From assembly GCF_002252585.1 (NCBI RefSeq), contig NZ_NQLD01000012.1: 64,000 nucleotides of DNA. One strand, written 5' to 3'. This document shows, one piece after another, positions 44,008 to 53,411 of the stretch. The stretch comes from Methanocatella intestini. Its GTDB lineage: Archaea > Methanobacteriota > Methanobacteria > Methanobacteriales > Methanobacteriaceae. A program made the translations under genes and the position numbers. Each line of letters begins with the position of its first letter. Within the stretch, counting starts at the first letter, position 1. The notes under the pieces were generated by a model. The model had not been told where the DNA came from, did no database searches, and saw only the letters and a list, made by a program, of their open reading frames with translations.

Positions 44008-44313
44008 TCATTTTCTGTTTATTTTTATATTTTATTATTGCAAAAGTGTATACTGGAGTATTATACTAAAAAATCAGATGTTATGAAAAAGGTTTGTTTA
44101 CATTGAAAAAGACGAAATTAAATTACCGCCTTTTTGATGCTTAAGATAATTTCATTTTTAAATTATATATTGATGATTTTTTTAATTATTTGTATTTTTA
44201 AATTATATAATGAATAAAAATTATGATTTTATTAATTTTGTTCATTATACAATTTGAAATTAGAAAAATTTATTATCAATTGAAAATATAAATGATATCA
44301 CGAGATGATTTTT
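44008..44313. other. 306-bp intergenic region
   Basis: No gene seen. Two copies of TTTTTAAATTATATA-like TATA-rich sequence (about 44154 and 44190) are possible promoters for the ATPase gene downstream. Confidence 0.4.
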
Positions 44314-45525
44314 ATGATAAAAAGAGAATTATATTTGTCAAAAATACGTAAATTCATTGATAAAGAAGAAATCAAAGTTATAACTGGAGTTAGAAGGTGT
44401 GGTAAAACTTGTTTACTTAAACAAATTATTGATGAACTTGAAAAACGTGGGGTAAATAATGAAAACATTCTATACGTATCATTAGAATCATCTAAATACG
44501 ACAACATTAAAGATTATGTGGATTTAAATGAATATATATTTAAACAAACTGAAAATCTCAAAGGAAAAATATATTTACTTTTTGATGAAATCCAATTAGT
44601 TTCCAATTGGGAAAAAAGTATTAATGCATATAGAATTGATTTAAATTGTGATATTTACATTACAGGTTCAAATTCCAAATTATTATCTGGAGAATTAGCT
44701 ACTTTAATTTCTGGCAGATATATCAAAATAGACCTATATCCATTTTCATTTAATGAAATATTGGAATATTACAAAGTAACTAATGGAAATTTAACAAAAG
44801 ATGATGAAAAATCAATATTTAATAAATATCTTAAATATGGAGGCCTTCCAAGAGTTCTTGATTTTGATGATGATGAAAAAATAGATTATTTAACAGATAT
44901 CTATAGTACTATTGTTCTTAAAGATATAATTTATAGAAATAATATGCGAAATATTGGTTTTTTAGAAAGGCTAATAAAATTTTTAATAACAAACACAGGT
45001 CAGATATTTTCTGTTAACTCTATTAAAAAGTATTTGAAGCATGAAAATATAAATGTATCAACAAATACCATCAGTACATACTTAAAACATATTACTGAAG
45101 CTTATATTTTATTAAAAGCACAAAGAGAAGAAATGAAAACAAAAAAACTTCTTAGTGTTAATGAAAAATATTATTGTATTGATCCGGGATTTTATCAATT
45201 ACAGGCTGGAGTTAATAAGTCAAGAGGGCAAATATTGGAAAATGTAGTATTTTTAGAGTTAATCAGAAGAAAATATCGGGTTACTGTTGGAAATATTGGA
45301 AAACAAGAAATTGATTTTATATGTAGAAAACATGATAAAACTATTTATATTCAAGTATCAGAGTCAATTTTAGATGAAAATACACGTGAAAGAGAATTTA
45401 ATCCTTTAGAAAAAATATCTGACAATTATCCTAAATATGTATTAACATTAGATGACTGGGACTACTCTAAAAATGGAATAACTCATTTAAATGTAATTGA
45501 TTTTTTAAAAAATGAAAATATATGA
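44314..45525 (+). CDS. AAA_14/DUF4143 ATPase
   Basis: 403 residues from ATG 44314. The P-loop is ITGVRRCGKTCLLKQI, Walker B IYLLFDEIQ and sensor ITGSNSKLLSGELATLISGR; the C-terminal DUF4143 part includes VFLELIRRKYRVTVGNIGKQ and EIDFICR, a nuclease-like fold (E-I-D-F-x-C/I-x). This archaeal and bacterial family is of unclear role, often mobile-element or toxin-like. It is related in layout to the genes at 50254 and 51759. Confidence 0.85.
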   Translation: MIKRELYLSKIRKFIDKEEIKVITGVRRCGKTCLLKQIIDELEKRGVNNENILYVSLESSKYDNIKDYVDLNEYIFKQTENLKGKIYLLFDEIQLVSNWEKSINAYRIDLNCDIYITGSNSKLLSGELATLISGRYIKIDLYPFSFNEILEYYKVTNGNLTKDDEKSIFNKYLKYGGLPRVLDFDDDEKIDYLTDIYSTIVLKDIIYRNNMRNIGFLERLIKFLITNTGQIFSVNSIKKYLKHENINVSTNTISTYLKHITEAYILLKAQREEMKTKKLLSVNEKYYCIDPGFYQLQAGVNKSRGQILENVVFLELIRRKYRVTVGNIGKQEIDFICRKHDKTIYIQVSESILDENTREREFNPLEKISDNYPKYVLTLDDWDYSKNGITHLNVIDFLKNENI

Positions 45526-45547
45526 AAATTGAATTTTTTGTATTTTA

Positions 45548-45942
45548 CGTGATAGTCAACAGTTAAATAGTCAGGTGCTTGTTGAAAATGGAACGAGTGT
45601 TTATTATAATCAAAATACCGGAACCTATACAATATTTATAGGTAATGATGAAACTCATGATAATATTTTAATTACAACACATGATTACTAACTATTGTAA
45701 ATAGTGTTATCTATTCTAATGCTGATAAAACTAATAATACTTCCAATAGTGATTTAAGCACCCCACATACTGTTAATATAAAAAAAGACACTTCTTCAAA
45801 TGATACCTCCATTGATGATGATTACTATGAAGATTACAGTTCAGGAAGTTTTAGTTATTCTGGATCTGATTCAGGTTCTTTTGATTATGGTTCATCATAT
45901 GAAAGCTCTTCAGAACATGCAGAAGTTACTAATATCGATTAG
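45548..45942 (+). pseudogene. Remnant of a Ser/Asn-rich secreted protein
   Basis: Two frames: RDSQQLNSQVLVENGTSVYY... ending at a TAA near 45691, and then VNSVIYSNADKTNNTSNSDL to the Ser/Tyr/Gly-rich tail YSSGSFSYSGSDSGSFDYGS, stop 45942. No start codon or signal peptide remains. Confidence 0.55.
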
Positions 45943-46011
45943 CAACAATTTAAAAATAAGTTTTTAAGGTAATGGAATTTATCGCTCAGCTTTTTCCCAT
46001 TACCTATTTTT

Positions 46012-46185
46012 TTAAGGTCCATATTGTATGAATTCATCATCTATAACCATTCCGCATCTTCTGCATATTAATTCACACCTACAATCGTCCATTACAAAAT
46101 CAGCTGATCCGCAACCTGGACAGTACTTTACACTTTTAGTACTGTTTGTTTTATATTTTAATCCGTTACATTCATAATTAGTCAT
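46012..46185 (-). CDS. TFIIB-type zinc-ribbon microprotein, 57 aa
   Basis: A strong GGAGG precedes ATG 46185. CPGCGSADFVMDDCRCELIC plus RRCGMVIDDEFIQYGP has the layout of the N-terminal zinc ribbon of archaeal TFB (CxxC...CxxCGxVIDE...xGP), but the cyclin-fold core is absent. It follows the ARPP-1 gene after 20 bp on the same strand and is likely the last gene of the NAMPT operon. Confidence 0.65.
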   Translation of the reverse strand: MTNYECNGLKYKTNSTKSVKYCPGCGSADFVMDDCRCELICRRCGMVIDDEFIQYGP

Positions 46186-46205
46186 TTTTATTCCTCCTAA
46201 TTAAA

Positions 46206-47129
46206 TTAACATATTGTCTGTTTATTATTTTGAATGTTTTTTATAATTTCATTATTTACTGTAGGAATTTCAATTTTTTTAAAGAAACTGGTATGCACCA
46301 TATTATTTTCATAGATTAATATATGTCCGTTACCGTAGCTGTTTGAAATTTTATAATATTTTCCTAAACCTACAGCTTCTTTTTTAATAAATGAGTCTTC
46401 ATTTATACTGGCCAATATATTTTCAAGCTCCTTATCGGATATATTTATTTTTTTACTGCTGAAACTGTCAATAATGTAGCTTCTAAGTAGCATTTCATCA
46501 TACTTTTCATATAATGAATGATTGTTAAATATTTCAATTCCTACTTTGTTTTCTACAATGCATATTACTCCTATCTGGTTGTTTTCCATTTTGAAGTGTT
46601 TTAAATAGCTGTCAATATCATATTTGTTTTTTTCATAGCTGTCTCTAAGTGCTTTTGTTTTGGAGGAGGTGTTTTTATCAGTTTCCAAATCATCAATGGA
46701 ATTCCAGACAACTTCCTGAAGGGGATTGTTCTTATTGTATGCTTTTTTTCTTCGAGTATTTGAGTTAGCTATGTAATCTGAATACTGAAACTCTGATTTA
46801 TATTCATTTCTTCCTTTTTCAGAACAGTTTACAGGTATTTCCATTTCACTTTTAGGAGCTATTATCATTGTTTGAGTAACAATCCTGTTCTGGAGAGACC
46901 CTGCAATTTCTTCACCATCAAGTAAAATTAATGGAGATATGGAGTTATTTTTTAATTTTACTTGTTCTATATTTGAGTTATCACATTCTTCAATCTTTAC
47001 AAGTCCCATTTTCAGCCCTTCTTTTAAATCTAAAACATCAAATGGAGTATTGGTATCACTTAAAATAGGAACTACTGTCATGTTTTCATAATTCTGCCTT
47101 TCAGCTAAACTCAAATGCCTTAAATTCAT
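46206..47129 (-). CDS. ARPP-1 (DUF6569) family protein
   Basis: 307 residues. The conserved core is LILLDGEEIAGSLQNRIVTQ and EIPVNCSEKGRNEYKSEF. The family is found with ADP-ribosylglycohydrolase and rhodanese-phosphatase genes, pointing to NAD or ADP-ribose metabolism. Here it is downstream of NAMPT and HIRAN genes in one operon. A paralogue is at 49123. Confidence 0.75.
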   Translation of the reverse strand: MNLRHLSLAERQNYENMTVVPILSDTNTPFDVLDLKEGLKMGLVKIEECDNSNIEQVKLKNNSISPLILLDGEEIAGSLQNRIVTQTMIIAPKSEMEIPVNCSEKGRNEYKSEFQYSDYIANSNTRRKKAYNKNNPLQEVVWNSIDDLETDKNTSSKTKALRDSYEKNKYDIDSYLKHFKMENNQIGVICIVENKVGIEIFNNHSLYEKYDEMLLRSYIIDSFSSKKINISDKELENILASINEDSFIKKEAVGLGKYYKISNSYGNGHILIYENNMVHTSFFKKIEIPTVNNEIIKNIQNNKQTIC

Positions 47130-47139
47130 TTTTAATCAC

Positions 47140-47490
47140 CTATATAAAGTTCAAATCATTTTCAGGGTCTTTTTTTAATTCATCTATTTCATCAGGGGTT
47201 AATATTTTAGCTATTCCCATTTCTCTGTTGTAGAATTTGATTTGTGCATAATCTTCATCTAAAATTTTATCATAAATTCTACCTGCACTCATTGTTCCTC
47301 TAATTACTGTATTTGTACTGTTTGATACATATGCAACTTGTCCTGCGTGTCTCATTTCAACTTTTATAGCTTCATCATCATAGTTATTGTCTTTTTCCTT
47401 TATTAATTTAAGAATTCCGTCTTTTTTAAAAGGTTTTATTCCAAAAAAGTGATTCATACTTACTAAAGTTATATACATGTCTTCTTTCAT
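47140..47490 (-). CDS. HIRAN-domain protein
   Basis: 116 residues. YDDEAIKVEMRHAGQVAYVS and GTMSAGRIYD fit the HIRAN fold, a DNA-end-binding module usually fused to helicases or nucleases; here it stands alone. It is adjacent to the NAMPT gene (one-base gap) and 10 bp from ARPP-1. Confidence 0.78.
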   Translation of the reverse strand: MKEDMYITLVSMNHFFGIKPFKKDGILKLIKEKDNNYDDEAIKVEMRHAGQVAYVSNSTNTVIRGTMSAGRIYDKILDEDYAQIKFYNREMGIAKILTPDEIDELKKDPENDLNFI

Positions 47491-47491
47491 T

Positions 47492-48904
47492 TTATCTCTC
47501 CCTTGTGTAGGTTAGTGCTCTGTTTTTAATATCACTGAATTTTTCTTCTCTGATTAATTCACCATTTTTAAAGACAGTCTGCAGATAGTCTTTGTTTTCA
47601 TCAGATATTGGAACAGTTTTAAAGTGACCCTTTTCTTTTACTAATTTCAATCTTCCTGTTTTTGATTTTTTGCTGCTGTCTAGTGGGTTTTTAAAGATAT
47701 CATGCCATGTTCCGTTTCTTAGCTGTGCTGAACATTTAAATGCATTTCTTTGAGTGTCTCTGTTTACTGAAGAATGGAGTCCTCCGCCCATTCCAAATAT
47801 GATGTTTTGTGCTGCCCAGCCGTTTGACTTCATTCCAAATAGAATATCCCTTATTTTATGATAGTTCAGACCGTCTCCCCACAGCAGTCCGATGTTTTTT
47901 GCAAAGATTTTATAACCTTCTGTGGTTTTTACAGTTCCAAAACCTTCTCCAAGAATATTCAAACAGTCCAGTGTTGTTGAAACAGGTTCTCCGCTGTCTG
48001 GTCTGAATACTATTTTATTTCCGTCAGTTTTTTCTAAAAATTCATTAACCTTATCATTTAATTTATTGCCCTTTGTACTTGCATGCTTCAGGAATTCCCT
48101 GTAGTTGTAACTGTCAATTACTACAGACAGTATTCCGTCTTTTGCATTGTCAATAACATTAATGGCCTGTTTGATTTCACCTTCCTCACCTAATGAAGTC
48201 ATTACACTGTGTTCAGTTGCCTGTACAGAAAAACCATAAATATTATTGTCATTATAGTAGTTTTCAGGTATTGTCAGTGCTGGAATTGTATCTGTTCCCT
48301 TAAAGCTTAGAAGATGTGCACTTCCACAAAGTTCTGCAGATTCTGTTGAGGTAGCTCCCCTATATCCAAAATCATGTAACATAAAGTCCAGGTTTTCTTT
48401 GCCTGATCCTGTTACATCTAAATAAAAGTTACAGAGTTTTCTTACCTCTGCTGACAATGTAGCTACTGTTGACGGATACCATACCTGCAATAATAATGAT
48501 TCCAGGTAATTCGGTAACCAGTAGCACTGTTTATCTGTGTTTTCAACAGTCATTAAAACATTTCCCACTTCTACAGGTGTTCCCTCTTCTACGGCTTTTA
48601 TTTCTATCGGCAATTTTCCATCAAGTTCATCAGCTATATACATCCATCCGTCATAGTTGAATATATCTTCACCAATGTGGGTCTTAATCAGACTGTTTGC
48701 CTGGTTTACTTTTTCTGGAGTTATAACTTGTCCTTCCAAATACTTTTTTATTATGTATTGGAGACCATAAAAGATTGTTTTGTTAAACTCTGATCCTACC
48801 CTGCTTTCCAAGTATGAATATAGTTTTTCAGTATTTTTTGGGTAAAATGCATGATGGGTAACTTTGTAACTGTCTGTCAGTAAACAGATATTGTTTTCAA
48901 TCAT
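47492..48904 (-). CDS. Nicotinamide phosphoribosyltransferase (NAMPT)
   Basis: 470 residues, the NAMPT rather than NAPRT type. Motifs: LLTDSYKVTHHAFYPKNTEK, LESRVGSEF, HDFGYRGATSTESAELCG, IPATEHS-like SVQATEHSVMTSLG, VIDSYNYREFL, RPDSGEPV, and IFGMGGGLHSSVNRDT. It makes NMN from nicotinamide and PRPP (NAD salvage). First gene of an operon with HIRAN, ARPP-1 and a TFB-like zinc ribbon. Confidence 0.9.
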   Translation of the reverse strand: MIENNICLLTDSYKVTHHAFYPKNTEKLYSYLESRVGSEFNKTIFYGLQYIIKKYLEGQVITPEKVNQANSLIKTHIGEDIFNYDGWMYIADELDGKLPIEIKAVEEGTPVEVGNVLMTVENTDKQCYWLPNYLESLLLQVWYPSTVATLSAEVRKLCNFYLDVTGSGKENLDFMLHDFGYRGATSTESAELCGSAHLLSFKGTDTIPALTIPENYYNDNNIYGFSVQATEHSVMTSLGEEGEIKQAINVIDNAKDGILSVVIDSYNYREFLKHASTKGNKLNDKVNEFLEKTDGNKIVFRPDSGEPVSTTLDCLNILGEGFGTVKTTEGYKIFAKNIGLLWGDGLNYHKIRDILFGMKSNGWAAQNIIFGMGGGLHSSVNRDTQRNAFKCSAQLRNGTWHDIFKNPLDSSKKSKTGRLKLVKEKGHFKTVPISDENKDYLQTVFKNGELIREEKFSDIKNRALTYTRER

Positions 48905-49122
48905 TTTTAGTACCTCTTTTATAATATAATGTGTATATATTGTGAGTTTATACTATATAAATGTGTTTAATTAGTATTTAAAAAAAGTAAAAATGATGGT
49001 TTTTTTGATACGTGTTTGTCCCTTTTTAAGTAGGAGATATTATGCGGGGGGTGATGTTTAATTTCCAGTGTTTTTATCGTGTAAAAGGTGATATTTTTAA
49101 TTTGAGAACCAATACAATATAT

Positions 49123-50007
49123 TTACAGTTTTAGGTTTCTTAATCTGTTATTATAAAAGAAATTAGCATGTATCAACTCATTTTCATAGATTAATGAGGT
49201 TCCTGATCCGTTATTTGTTTTGATGAAATAAGACTGACCTAAACCAACAGTATTTCTTTTATTAAAATATTTTTCATTTATATTGTCTAAAACAGCCTCA
49301 AAGTCAAAGTCATCTTTTATAAATACTTTATTTCCAATATCATCAATAATATAACTTTTAAGAATCATATCACTGTACTGTTCATATAAACTATGATTAG
49401 CAAATACATCCAAACCTACTTTATTTTCTAATCTGGCTATTACACCAACCTGATTATCATAAATCCCGAAGTGTTTCAAATAATCATCATTTGTTTTTTC
49501 TATTTTTTCATAATTATCCCTTAAAGCAGAGGTTTTGGAAAAACTGTTTCTTTTTACTTGAAGGTCTTCAATAGAATCCCATACTGCACCTTGTGAAGCT
49601 CTTATTGATTTTTCCATATTATATTCTGCTTTTCTGCATCGAGTTTCTGAATTTGCCATATAATTTGAATGTTTAAATTCAGATTTGTAATTCCACCTTC
49701 CCTGTTCAGAGCAATTAACTGGAATTGGTATGCTGGTATTCGGAGGAATTAACATACTTTGTCCAATAATTCTGTTCTGTTTTGCTCCAGCTACTTCTTC
49801 CCCATCTACTAAAAGTAATGGAGAGGTAGCATTATTTTTAACCATAATTGTTCCAACTGTACTTTGTTCACACTCAGATACTTCAACAAGACCCATTTTA
49901 AATCCTGTTGTTAAATCTAAAATATCTAATTTCAAAGGTGAATCATTTAAAATAGGAACTATAGTTATATTTCCACATTCTTGTTTTTTACCTAATAGCA
50001 ATGTCAT
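49123..50007 (-). CDS. ARPP-1 (DUF6569) family protein, second copy
   Basis: 294 residues, clearly homologous to 46206-47129 along its length (LLLVDGEEVAGAKQNRIIGQ, IPVNCSEQGRWNYKSEFKHS, SALRDNYEK). It is a stand-alone gene with its own upstream region. Likely duplicated in NAD-related metabolism. Confidence 0.75.
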   Translation of the reverse strand: MTLLLGKKQECGNITIVPILNDSPLKLDILDLTTGFKMGLVEVSECEQSTVGTIMVKNNATSPLLLVDGEEVAGAKQNRIIGQSMLIPPNTSIPIPVNCSEQGRWNYKSEFKHSNYMANSETRCRKAEYNMEKSIRASQGAVWDSIEDLQVKRNSFSKTSALRDNYEKIEKTNDDYLKHFGIYDNQVGVIARLENKVGLDVFANHSLYEQYSDMILKSYIIDDIGNKVFIKDDFDFEAVLDNINEKYFNKRNTVGLGQSYFIKTNNGSGTSLIYENELIHANFFYNNRLRNLKL

Positions 50008-50175
50008 TTAAATCAATTTTTTAATATTTTTATAACAACTTATGTTATTACATAGTTATATTGTATTATTCTAGTATATAAATGTATCTAAAAAGTAACT
50101 AATTGGTTATAAATATGTATATTAATTTGATTCTTTTATATAGCTGGTAAAAAATTTAACCAACAGTATATAAAG

Positions 50176-50234
50176 GGTCGGTCAAAAAAATAATCAACTA
50201 TATATAAAAGGTCGGTCAAAAAAATAATCAACTA
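50176..50234. repeat. Two direct 25-bp repeats, 34-bp period
   Basis: GGTCGGTCAAAAAAATAATC and five further bases at 50176-50200 and again at 50210-50234. The second copy ends 19 bp before the start of the ATPase gene (50254): a possible operator or promoter element. Confidence 0.7.
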
Positions 50235-50253
50235 CTTAAAAAAGCTGATAAAA

Positions 50254-51687
50254 ATGGAAATTGAAACACAATCATATATTACAAATTTACTTAAGACAAA
50301 TCCTAAAATAGTTGAAAATAATTTAAACTATAATGATAAAAAATTTAACAAAAAAAAAGAATATTACCAACTTAAAGAACATATTGACACATTTTTGGAA
50401 AAAGAAAGTGATGACCGATTTTTTATAATGCCTGGATTAAGAGGTGTTGGGAAAACAACAATCATATACCAATTATTCAGTTATCTGCTTAATGAAAAAC
50501 AAATTCCAAAAAACAGAATATTATATCTTAATTTAGAAAACCTAAAAGATGTTCCTAACTTTAATATTAAAGAATACATTGATGTTTTCCTAAAAGATGT
50601 AAATGAAGCATATCCAACTGTAAAAAATCAGGTATTCATATTTGTAGATGAATCACAATATTCAAAAAATTGGGCATCTTTAGGTAAAATAATATTTGAT
50701 GAAGATAAAAATGTTTTTATGATTTTTACAGGATCCGATGCATTGAATTTAGAGTATAACAATGATTCAGCTAGAAGATCTCTTAAAAAAGAAATTTATC
50801 CATTAAATTTTGCAGAATATCTTTATTTAAAATATGATATTAATTATCCGGACATGTTAAGTGAAACTTTTAGAGACATGATTTTCACAGGAAAAGTCAA
50901 AGAATCTCAAAAAATCGAAAATATGATGTATAATCAAAATCTAATAAATTTAAACCGGAATTACTTAAAAGAATGGGAATATTATATTCAATATGGATGT
51001 TTTCCATTTACTTTAAATAGAACAGAAGAATCAATTGTGCAATTGACTTTGGATATGAAAGACAGAATAATTGAAAAAGACCTTGATATAATAACTTCTT
51101 TTACAACTCCAATACGTTTAGCTACATACAAATTAATAAATATTATAGCAATGTCAAAACCTTCAGAGTTATCATCCAATAAACTATCCAATATATTAAA
51201 TATTTCAAAAACTTCCATACAATCAATATTTCAGGCATTGGAAAAAACACATTTATTATTTCATGTTGAACCTTATGGATCTTGTGTTAAAAGACAGCGA
51301 AAATCCTGGGAATATTACTTCTTAACTAGTCAAATAAAAGCAAGTATCTATATAAAAAATGGATTAGCTACACAAAATCCAAAAGAATACATTGCAAACC
51401 TTTCTGAAAATCTTGTTGCAGCTAGTTTATTTAAACTGCAGCAAAACAGAGATTTTGGAATATTTTATGACCCTGAAAAAGGTGGAGTAGACTTTCTGTT
51501 AAACACTATAATGGGAGATATAATTCCTATAGAAGTTGGAATTGGTGCTAAAAATACAAAACAGGTTAAAAAAGCTATTTCAAGATACAACTCTGATTAT
51601 GGAATTATAGTTTCAAATAGAAGCAGCAGAATTCAAAAAGAAGATAATATAATAAGCATTCCCCTTTCTACATTTTCATTTATGTAG
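50254..51687 (+). CDS. AAA ATPase of the DUF4143-like class
   Basis: 477 residues. Walker A FIMPGLRGVGKTTIIYQLFS, Walker B VFIFVDESQYS and sensor IFTGSDALNLEYN (about residues 155-167). C-terminal part LSENLVAASLFKLQQNRDFG and a GGVDFLL strand resemble the nuclease-like end of this family. It is intact, unlike its neighbour. Confidence 0.82.
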   Translation: MEIETQSYITNLLKTNPKIVENNLNYNDKKFNKKKEYYQLKEHIDTFLEKESDDRFFIMPGLRGVGKTTIIYQLFSYLLNEKQIPKNRILYLNLENLKDVPNFNIKEYIDVFLKDVNEAYPTVKNQVFIFVDESQYSKNWASLGKIIFDEDKNVFMIFTGSDALNLEYNNDSARRSLKKEIYPLNFAEYLYLKYDINYPDMLSETFRDMIFTGKVKESQKIENMMYNQNLINLNRNYLKEWEYYIQYGCFPFTLNRTEESIVQLTLDMKDRIIEKDLDIITSFTTPIRLATYKLINIIAMSKPSELSSNKLSNILNISKTSIQSIFQALEKTHLLFHVEPYGSCVKRQRKSWEYYFLTSQIKASIYIKNGLATQNPKEYIANLSENLVAASLFKLQQNRDFGIFYDPEKGGVDFLLNTIMGDIIPIEVGIGAKNTKQVKKAISRYNSDYGIIVSNRSSRIQKEDNIISIPLSTFSFM

Positions 51688-51758
51688 TTTCATATGTAAG
51701 AAAAGGTTCTTAATGGAATATAAATAATATTATTTTCCTTTTTTATGCTAATGTTCTA

Positions 51759-52572
51759 TTAGATATTAAAATACCATAATCTTTCATGAATTTGAAAATC
51801 TTGCATTTTTAAAGAAAATGGGAATGAATGTTGTGTTAAAAACTTTTTGAATTCAATATATGGATCATTATCTAAGTTAATCATACTTTCTTGGATTTTT
51901 CTTTCATTAGTTATAGCTAAATCAACATTTCCATTTAGTATTAAATCTTGCAATGCAAAAGACATCTCCTTTGGAAAATGTATGTTCTGTTTTAAAAAAA
52001 GATATTCTGGAAATGTACATGGAAATATTGGTTCTTTTTCCATTCTTCTAATTGCATCAGCATGAATTTGTAATTCAATAGCAGATAAACCAGTAAAAAT
52101 CATAAAAATATTATTGTTATTATCATATACTATTTTACCAATTAATGCCCAATTTTTATCAAAATGAACTTCATCAATTAATAAGAATATTGGTTTATTT
52201 AATTCCACCATTGTTGTTTGATGTATGTTTTCAATAAAATTAGTTATTACATCAAATATATTAACATCATAAAAACTTTTCAACTCACTTACATCAAATA
52301 AAGAATATCTGAATTACGAACATCATTTTTAATTAAATATTCATACAATTGCAATAAAATTGTTGTTTTACCTACTCCTCTAACCAGGCATTACAATAAA
52401 TCTATTTTGATTATTGCCATTTAAAAAGTTGTCAATGTATTCTTTTATTCTGAAATAATCAGTACGATGATTTAATTTTTTATTATTTGAGGATAATTTA
52501 GAAGATATAATTTTAGGCATTAATCTTTGTTTAGCTAAATATATTGCATTAATTCTTCTTCTAATTTCATAG
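51759..52572 (-). pseudogene. Decayed AAA ATPase, paralogue of 50254
   Basis: The 174-residue ORF (51759-52283) covers Walker B (IFLLIDEVHFDKNWALIGKI) and sensor (MIFTGLSAIELQIHADAIRR). Upstream, the N-terminus and P-loop (VMPG, then GVGKTTILLQLYEYL) are spread over other frames up to about 52572. The C-terminal half is missing. Confidence 0.75.
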
Positions 52573-52687
52573 TTTTACCTCCCAATTTTTATAGCCTATT
52601 ATATTTTCATACTATTTTTTATATAACTATTTATATACTCTTATACTATTTTTCGTATAAGATACAAAAATGAAAAAAATAAAATAG

Positions 52688-53350
52688 CTATTTTTGAGCT
52701 ATTTTATATTTAATCAATTGTTTTAATCCATTTGCATCACAATTTTCAGGTTCTAATTCCAATGCATAATTACAATATTTTAAAGCTTCTTCATATTTAT
52801 TTAATATTAACAATGATGCTGATTTAAAAAATAAAACATTAAAGTTATTAGTTACTTCCAGGATTTTATCATAGCACTCAATAGCTTCATTATAAATGTT
52901 TAGTTTATATAATGTGGTGGCTTTTGCATATATTATTACTAAATCATTTGGTTCTAATTCTAGGAGTTTATCACAGGTTTTCAATGCTTCTGTATACTTG
53001 GTGAGTTCAAATTGGGCTGAGAATTTAATAGCTAATGCGTTAAAATTGTTTTTGTCTTTTTTTAATATTTTATTGCATTCTTTTATCGTTTCATCGTATT
53101 TTCCGTGTTCATACAACTCTGCAAGTTTAAGATTAACATTTAATTTTTCTTCGTACTTATTTATCAGATTACTGTCTTCAAATGAGTTTAAATAATGTAT
53201 ACAAATTGTTTTTCCAATTGTAGCCAGATTGTTGGTAGGATTTATATTTAACACACATTCAAAACCGTCAAGCGCTTTATAATAATCCTTTTTGTTTAAT
53301 AATTTATTTGCTTCAATCAATGCAGATATTATTACATCCATATGCATCAC
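52688..53350 (-). CDS. Tetratricopeptide-repeat protein, 220 aa
   Basis: Four to five TPRs with typical A-x-x-x-Y-x-x-A-L spacing (YYKALDGFECVLNINPTNNL, YTEALKTCDKLLELEPNDLV, YEEALKYCNYALELEPENCD). A protein-interaction scaffold; partners unknown. First of three TPR genes on this strand. Confidence 0.8.
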   Translation of the reverse strand: MMHMDVIISALIEANKLLNKKDYYKALDGFECVLNINPTNNLATIGKTICIHYLNSFEDSNLINKYEEKLNVNLKLAELYEHGKYDETIKECNKILKKDKNNFNALAIKFSAQFELTKYTEALKTCDKLLELEPNDLVIIYAKATTLYKLNIYNEAIECYDKILEVTNNFNVLFFKSASLLILNKYEEALKYCNYALELEPENCDANGLKQLIKYKIAQK

Positions 53351-53411
53351 ACCTATTTAATTATTAAATAAAGAAATATTAAACCTTATTGTTATATTTA
53401 AAGACAATTTT

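Noticed and set aside
49037..49132. 30-aa ORF after a GGAG before the second ARPP-1 gene end
   Set aside because: No conserved features, overlaps the 3' end of the opposite-strand gene.
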